Below, piece after piece: positions 61,035 to 64,000 of a stretch of 64,000 bases of DNA (position 1 is its first letter; each line of letters opens with the position of its first letter). Source of the DNA: Acholeplasmataceae bacterium (GTDB lineage: Bacteria; Bacillota_I; Bacilli_A; Acholeplasmatales; Acholeplasmataceae); NCBI GenBank assembly GCA_007692425.1, contig RECG01000019.1, positions 31,304-95,303 on the forward strand, read 5' to 3'. A model generated the notes under the pieces. The model saw only the letters and a program-made list of their open reading frames with translations. It ran no database searches and had not been told where the DNA came from. The translations under genes were made by a program, and so were the position numbers.

Positions 61035-61991
61035 TCAGAAAAAATCTTTGAACAGGCCGTATATGTAGGCCTCGATATCAAACAGGACCAGGTCGTCAAG
61101 TTTCTCGCCGAGACCGACATATTTGATTGGCAAGTCGTAGGCATGTCGGATGGCGAGGACGATGCCGCCTTTGGCGGTTCCGTCCAATTTGGTCAAGATG
61201 ATGCCGGAGACATCGGTCGCTTCCTTGAACACCTCGGCCTGACGCATGCCGTTCTGGCCGGTGGTGGCGTCAATGACAAGCAGGGTTTCTTGAGGGGCGT
61301 CGGGTAGTGCTTTCTGGATGACACGCCGCATTTTGGACAGTTCGGCCATCAAATTGACTTTCGTCTGGAGACGGCCGGCCGTATCGACCAAGACAACGTC
61401 ATAGGCCTCGCGCTTGGCGAGTTCGATCGCATCGAAAATGACGCTTGACGGATCGGCACCGGCTTCTTTGGCATAGACAAAGGTGCCGCTTTTCTCACCC
61501 CACAACCGGATTTGCTCGATCGCGCCGGCCCTGAAGGTGTCGCCGGCCACCATCATGACCTTGCGTTTCTGGTCTTTGAGTTGTTTGGCGAGTTTGCCGA
61601 TGGTGGTGGTTTTGCCGACGCCGTTCACGCCGACGAACAAATAGACATTGACCTGATTGTCATCATAACGCAGATCAGTATGTAAAATGTCGCCTTTGAG
61701 ATAAATTTCGAACATCTTGTCCACGATGATTTCGGCAAGATCATTCGGATCATGAATCTGTTTTTGATTGACTTCCTTACGAAGTTCGTCAATAAAGGCA
61801 ATGACGGTGTCGATGCCGATGTCGGCTTGAATGAACAAGTCTTCGAGTGCATCAAACAGTTCATCATCGATGGTCGTTGAACGGGCCAGAATGGCCTTGA
61901 GGCTTCCCAGGCTTTCCTTGGTTTTATGCAAGCCGAGCTGATACCGTTCATGCTTTGGTTTTTTGGCGAACAATTTCTTGAAAAGACCCAT
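61035..61991 (-). CDS. ftsY: SRP receptor FtsY
   Basis: Membrane receptor GTPase that docks SRP at the translocon. The 318-residue protein starts directly with a short basic, amphipathic MGLFKKLFAKKPK and has no acidic A domain. The NG domain shows GVNGVGKTT (G1), DTAGRL (G3) and TKLDGTAKGG (G4). AGGAG precedes the ATG. First gene of ftsY-ylxM-ffh; smc, the usual upstream neighbour, is missing. Confidence 0.97.
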   Translation of the reverse strand: MGLFKKLFAKKPKHERYQLGLHKTKESLGSLKAILARSTTIDDELFDALEDLFIQADIGIDTVIAFIDELRKEVNQKQIHDPNDLAEIIVDKMFEIYLKGDILHTDLRYDDNQVNVYLFVGVNGVGKTTTIGKLAKQLKDQKRKVMMVAGDTFRAGAIEQIRLWGEKSGTFVYAKEAGADPSSVIFDAIELAKREAYDVVLVDTAGRLQTKVNLMAELSKMRRVIQKALPDAPQETLLVIDATTGQNGMRQAEVFKEATDVSGIILTKLDGTAKGGIVLAIRHAYDLPIKYVGLGEKLDDLVLFDIEAYIYGLFKDFF

Positions 61992-62016
61992 GTGTCAACT
62001 CCTGATTTCCGCGTTC

Positions 62017-62022
62017 ATTATA
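62017..62022 (-). promoter_or_regulatory. Extended -10 promoter of ftsY operon
   Basis: TATAAT preceded by TGT on the minus strand, 25 bases before the ftsY ATG; weak -35. It follows the tpx terminator T-tract. Confidence 0.6.
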
Positions 62023-62030
62023 ACACAATC

Positions 62031-62060
62031 CAAAATAAAACCGAAAGACTATTCTTTCGG
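62031..62060 (-). terminator. Terminator overlapping the tpx stop codon
   Basis: Perfect eight-base stem CCGAAAGA/TCTTTCGG (62041-62048 and 62053-62060); the loop holds the tpx stop codon. TTTTATTTT follows on the minus strand. Confidence 0.85.
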
Positions 62061-62549
62061 CATCTTTTTGACAAAGGACAGCAACTCATCGAAGTTCAGA
62101 TGTTGGCTCATCTCATCGACATATTCCACATAGATGATCGTCCGGTTCTTGTCAAGCACGAAGACGCTTCTGGCCAAGAGTCTGAGTTCCTCGATCAAGG
62201 TTCCATATTTCATGCCGAAGTCAGACTCGAGATGATCGCTCAAGGTGATGACATTCGACAGTCCTGCGCTGCCACACCAGCGGGCTTGTGCGAAAGGCAG
62301 GTCGTTGCTGATGGTCAGGACCACCACATCATTGCGTTCTGTCAGTTCAGTGTTGACTGTTCGTGCCTGCCGGTCACACACGGTGGTATCCAGCGAGGGC
62401 ACGACATTGAGAATCACATAAGGTGTTTTAAAATCAGACAGACCCATCAGTTCCAGTTTGGTATTAAGTGCTTTGAAGTCGGGTGCTTTGTCGCCGACTT
62501 GCCTGGCTTGTCCCAGCAAGGTAACCGGCTTGCCTTTAAATGTTTTCAT
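62049..62549 (-). CDS. tpx: Thiol peroxidase (Tpx)
   Basis: Atypical two-Cys peroxiredoxin that reduces peroxides with thioredoxin. The 166-residue protein has the peroxidatic Cys58 in PSLDTTVCDRQ and the resolving Cys92 in ARWCGSAG, the Tpx-specific spacing. It is monocistronic, with its own promoter and terminator. GGAAG precedes the ATG at ten bases. Confidence 0.96.
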   Translation of the reverse strand: MKTFKGKPVTLLGQARQVGDKAPDFKALNTKLELMGLSDFKTPYVILNVVPSLDTTVCDRQARTVNTELTERNDVVVLTISNDLPFAQARWCGSAGLSNVITLSDHLESDFGMKYGTLIEELRLLARSVFVLDKNRTIIYVEYVDEMSQHLNFDELLSFVKKMPKE

Positions 62550-62585
62550 TTTGCATACACTTCCTTCATTTTTGCGTTCGTCATC

Positions 62586-62591
62586 ATTATA
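62586..62591 (-). promoter_or_regulatory. Extended -10 promoter of tpx
   Basis: TATAAT preceded by TGA on the minus strand, 37 bases before the tpx ATG; weak -35. Confidence 0.55.
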
Positions 62592-62614
62592 TCATACAAG
62601 CCATTTTAGAAAGA

Positions 62615-62654
62615 AATAAAAAGCGATCCCCCGCCTAAAAAGTGGCGGGGGATC
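62615..62654 (-). terminator. Terminator of the candidate small RNA and topA
   Basis: Perfect 11-base stem (62625-62635 with 62644-62654) and an eight-base loop, then GCTTTTTATTT on the minus strand. Confidence 0.9.
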
Positions 62655-62719
62655 TTCAGGGGATTTTGTGTACTAGGTACACGTCAATAGGGGATAAGTA
62701 GCATCCCGTTCCGGATGCA
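62615..62719 (-). ncRNA. Candidate small RNA between topA and tpx
   Basis: About 105 bases with no reading frame but with its own promoter and a strong terminator. On the minus strand the predicted RNA has hairpin 1 GCATCC-6-GGATGC, hairpin 2 GTGTAC-CTA-GTACAC, and a perfect 11-base terminator stem GATCCCCCGCC/GGCGGGGGATC with TTTTT after it. The linkers are single-stranded and C-rich (TTATCCCC, AAATCCCC), like the SD-pairing motifs of Gram-positive regulatory RNAs. No known RNA family is recognised. Confidence 0.5.
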
Positions 62720-62724
62720 TAATC

Positions 62725-62753
62725 ATCATATCATGTTTAAATCGGTTTGTAAA
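62725..62753 (-). promoter_or_regulatory. Promoter of the candidate small RNA
   Basis: TTTACA (62748-62753), a 17-base spacer and TATGAT (62725-62730) with TGA at the extended -10 position, on the minus strand, starting eight bases after the topA stop codon. Confidence 0.65.
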
Positions 62754-62761
62754 GCGGTTTT

Positions 62762-64000
62762 CTATTTTTTTCGCTTAAACGTACTCATCTTAGGGCTAAT
62801 TATGTCTTTTTTTACATATTTACAGTCAGGAAAACCACTGCATGCAGTGAATTCGCCGTATTTACTCTTCCTGATGACAAGCGGTTTTCCACACTTTGGA
62901 CAAAGTTCTTCTGTCAGTTTGGGACCAATCTTTTTCATCTCTTTGTGGGCGTGGTCGACCATGGGAATGAAGCTGCTATAAAAACTGGAAACCAGTTCGA
63001 CGCCATCTTTTTTGCCAACCGCGATTTCATCAAGAATTTTTTCCATGCGAGACGTATAATCGACATCCATGATCTTGTCGAAAAACAGTTCAAGTTGTTC
63101 GGCTGTCAATCGACCTTGATCGGTCGGCTGGAAACGTTTTTCAGCAAGGGTGACGTAGTTGCGTTGTTTCAAGGTCTGAATGATTTGCGCATAAGTCGAA
63201 GGACGGCCGATGCCGTTGCTTTCCATTTCCTTGATCAGGGTCGCTTCACTGTAGCGGGTGGGTGGTGTCGTGACTTTTTCATGTGCGACGACAGTCTTGG
63301 CTTGAAGTGCCTGGTTCAAGGTCAAAGGTGGAAGCGTCTTGTCTTTGCTCTTCATATCTGTATACATCTTCAGATGTCCGGCAAAGGTCTGTCTGCTACC
63401 TTCCAACACATAACGATGCCCATGTGTTTCAAGCATGACTTTGGTGATTTCAAACGTGGCAGGCGCCATCAGACTGGCGACCGTCCGTTGGTAAATACGC
63501 TTGTAAAGTCTCAGTTCGTCACGCGTCAGATAATCGGCGATCTTCTCGGGTGTCAGGGCCAGACTGGTCGGCCGGATGGCTTCATGTGCATCTTGTGCAT
63601 TGTCTTGTTTTTTAACCTGGTATCGCCCCTGGTAGGACGCGCCGAAAGTTGCTTCAATATACTGTTTGGCTTCCCTGACAAAGGGAGCGGCCAAACGGTT
63701 TGAGTCGGTTCTCATATAAGTGATCAAACCGACAATGTCGCCATTGATCTGTTTACCTTCATACAAGGCTTGTGCGACCATCATGGCGCGACTTGCACTC
63801 ATGCCCAGACTCTGGACAGCATCCTGTTGCAAAGTCGAGGTGATGAAGGCTGGTTTGGGTTGGCGTTTGGCTGTTTTGACATCGATGTTTTTGACAATGA
63901 AAGGATTGATCGATTCGCGCACGATCTTGTCGGCTTCTTCTTTCGACAAACGTTTCTTGTCAGGAATGACGTTATTGGCGATGCATTCGCCAAAATCCGC
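62762..64000 (-). CDS. topA: DNA topoisomerase I (partial, C-terminal part)
   Basis: Type IA topoisomerase that relaxes negative supercoils. 412 residues are in the window; the N-terminal portion with the TOPRIM domain lies beyond base 64000. Visible are the active-site Tyr in GLITYMRTDSN, DAHEAIRPT, GIGRPSTYAQII, and a single C4 zinc finger at the C-terminus from CPKCG and the later Cys pair in ACSGFPDC. Homologues often carry two or more such fingers, so the tail is short. No terminator of its own; the small RNA hairpin downstream serves. Confidence 0.96.
   Translation of the reverse strand, partial: ADFGECIANNVIPDKKRLSKEEADKIVRESINPFIVKNIDVKTAKRQPKPAFITSTLQQDAVQSLGMSASRAMMVAQALYEGKQINGDIVGLITYMRTDSNRLAAPFVREAKQYIEATFGASYQGRYQVKKQDNAQDAHEAIRPTSLALTPEKIADYLTRDELRLYKRIYQRTVASLMAPATFEITKVMLETHGHRYVLEGSRQTFAGHLKMYTDMKSKDKTLPPLTLNQALQAKTVVAHEKVTTPPTRYSEATLIKEMESNGIGRPSTYAQIIQTLKQRNYVTLAEKRFQPTDQGRLTAEQLELFFDKIMDVDYTSRMEKILDEIAVGKKDGVELVSSFYSSFIPMVDHAHKEMKKIGPKLTEELCPKCGKPLVIRKSKYGEFTACSGFPDCKYVKKDIISPKMSTFKRKK

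Noticed and set aside
62615..62719. Possible SRP (4.5S/scRNA) gene because of a TCCGGAA string and the nearby ffh and ftsY
   Set aside because: The conserved SRP domain IV internal loops (AGCA/GGAAGGAAGCAGC context) are missing and the fold is three separate hairpins, not one long rod.

Overview
This 64 kb window is a dense, almost entirely housekeeping stretch of a chromosome from a Bacillota (Firmicutes)-type bacterium. The evidence is lineage-specific genes (dnaB/dnaI initiation proteins, rny, ymdB, ymcA, ylxM, yqeH/yqeG, the PTS), T-box leaders, an FMN riboswitch, strong AGGAGG ribosome sites and gene orders that follow Bacillus subtilis closely. UGA is used as a stop and Trp is read from UGG, so this is not a code-4 mycoplasma. 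The absence of mltG, udk and other genes from otherwise syntenic clusters would fit a reduced, perhaps wall-less relative (Acholeplasma/Izemoplasma/Haloplasma-like), but that placement is an inference.

Layout. 1-7.5 kb (minus): one operon SAP-like membrane protein-mutS-mutL-miaA-aroK-aroQ (aroQ cut by the window edge). 7.6-11.8 kb (minus): rny-ymdB-miaB-ymcA. 12-14.7 kb: a small anchored protein, recA, pgsA, rpsT. 14.7-22.6 kb (minus): a reduced yqe/com cluster, greA-yqeG-yqeH-yqeK-rsfS-yqeM, then comEA-comEC-holA-exonuclease. 22.6-28.9 kb (minus): alaS (T-box)-ruvX-DUF1292-two U32 proteins-YgjP-like metalloprotease. 29-35 kb (minus): rnr-smpB-patatin-PAP2-GNAT, and eno. 35-38 kb: ribU with an FMN riboswitch, gpmI, a YcxB-like protein. 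38.4-41 kb: beta-hydroxyacid dehydrogenase plus lipase, and a divergent exported membrane protein. 41.2-45.4 kb (plus): complete gcvT-gcvH-gcvPA-gcvPB. 45.5-48.8 kb: a cysteine-free Mrp divergent from crr-ptsI. 48.8-51 kb (minus): NatAB-like ABC exporter. 51-59 kb (minus): polA-mutM-coaE-dnaB-dnaI-thrS (T-box). 59.3-62 kb (minus): ftsY-ylxM-ffh. 62-64 kb (minus): topA (partial), a candidate small RNA, tpx.

The genes cover mismatch repair, replication initiation, tRNA modification and charging, RNA decay, protein targeting, DNA uptake, lower glycolysis/PTS and glycine cleavage. No rRNA, tRNA, CRISPR, transposase or prophage genes are seen, and no gene-free stretch exceeds 300 bases; the longest gaps (28718-28979, 52974-53218, 11813-12051, 62550-62761) hold T-boxes, divergent promoters and the candidate small RNA.

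The points most worth a second look are: the candidate C-rich small RNA between topA and tpx; the SAP-like tail-anchored protein that opens the mutSL operon; substitutions of key residues in AroK (Walker A), YmdB (GNH to GNW), YqeH (NKxD to NQID) and Mrp (no cysteine at all); a shared CGTTTACC-type element upstream of eno and crr-ptsI; and downstream genes that sit directly behind terminators with no room for a promoter.
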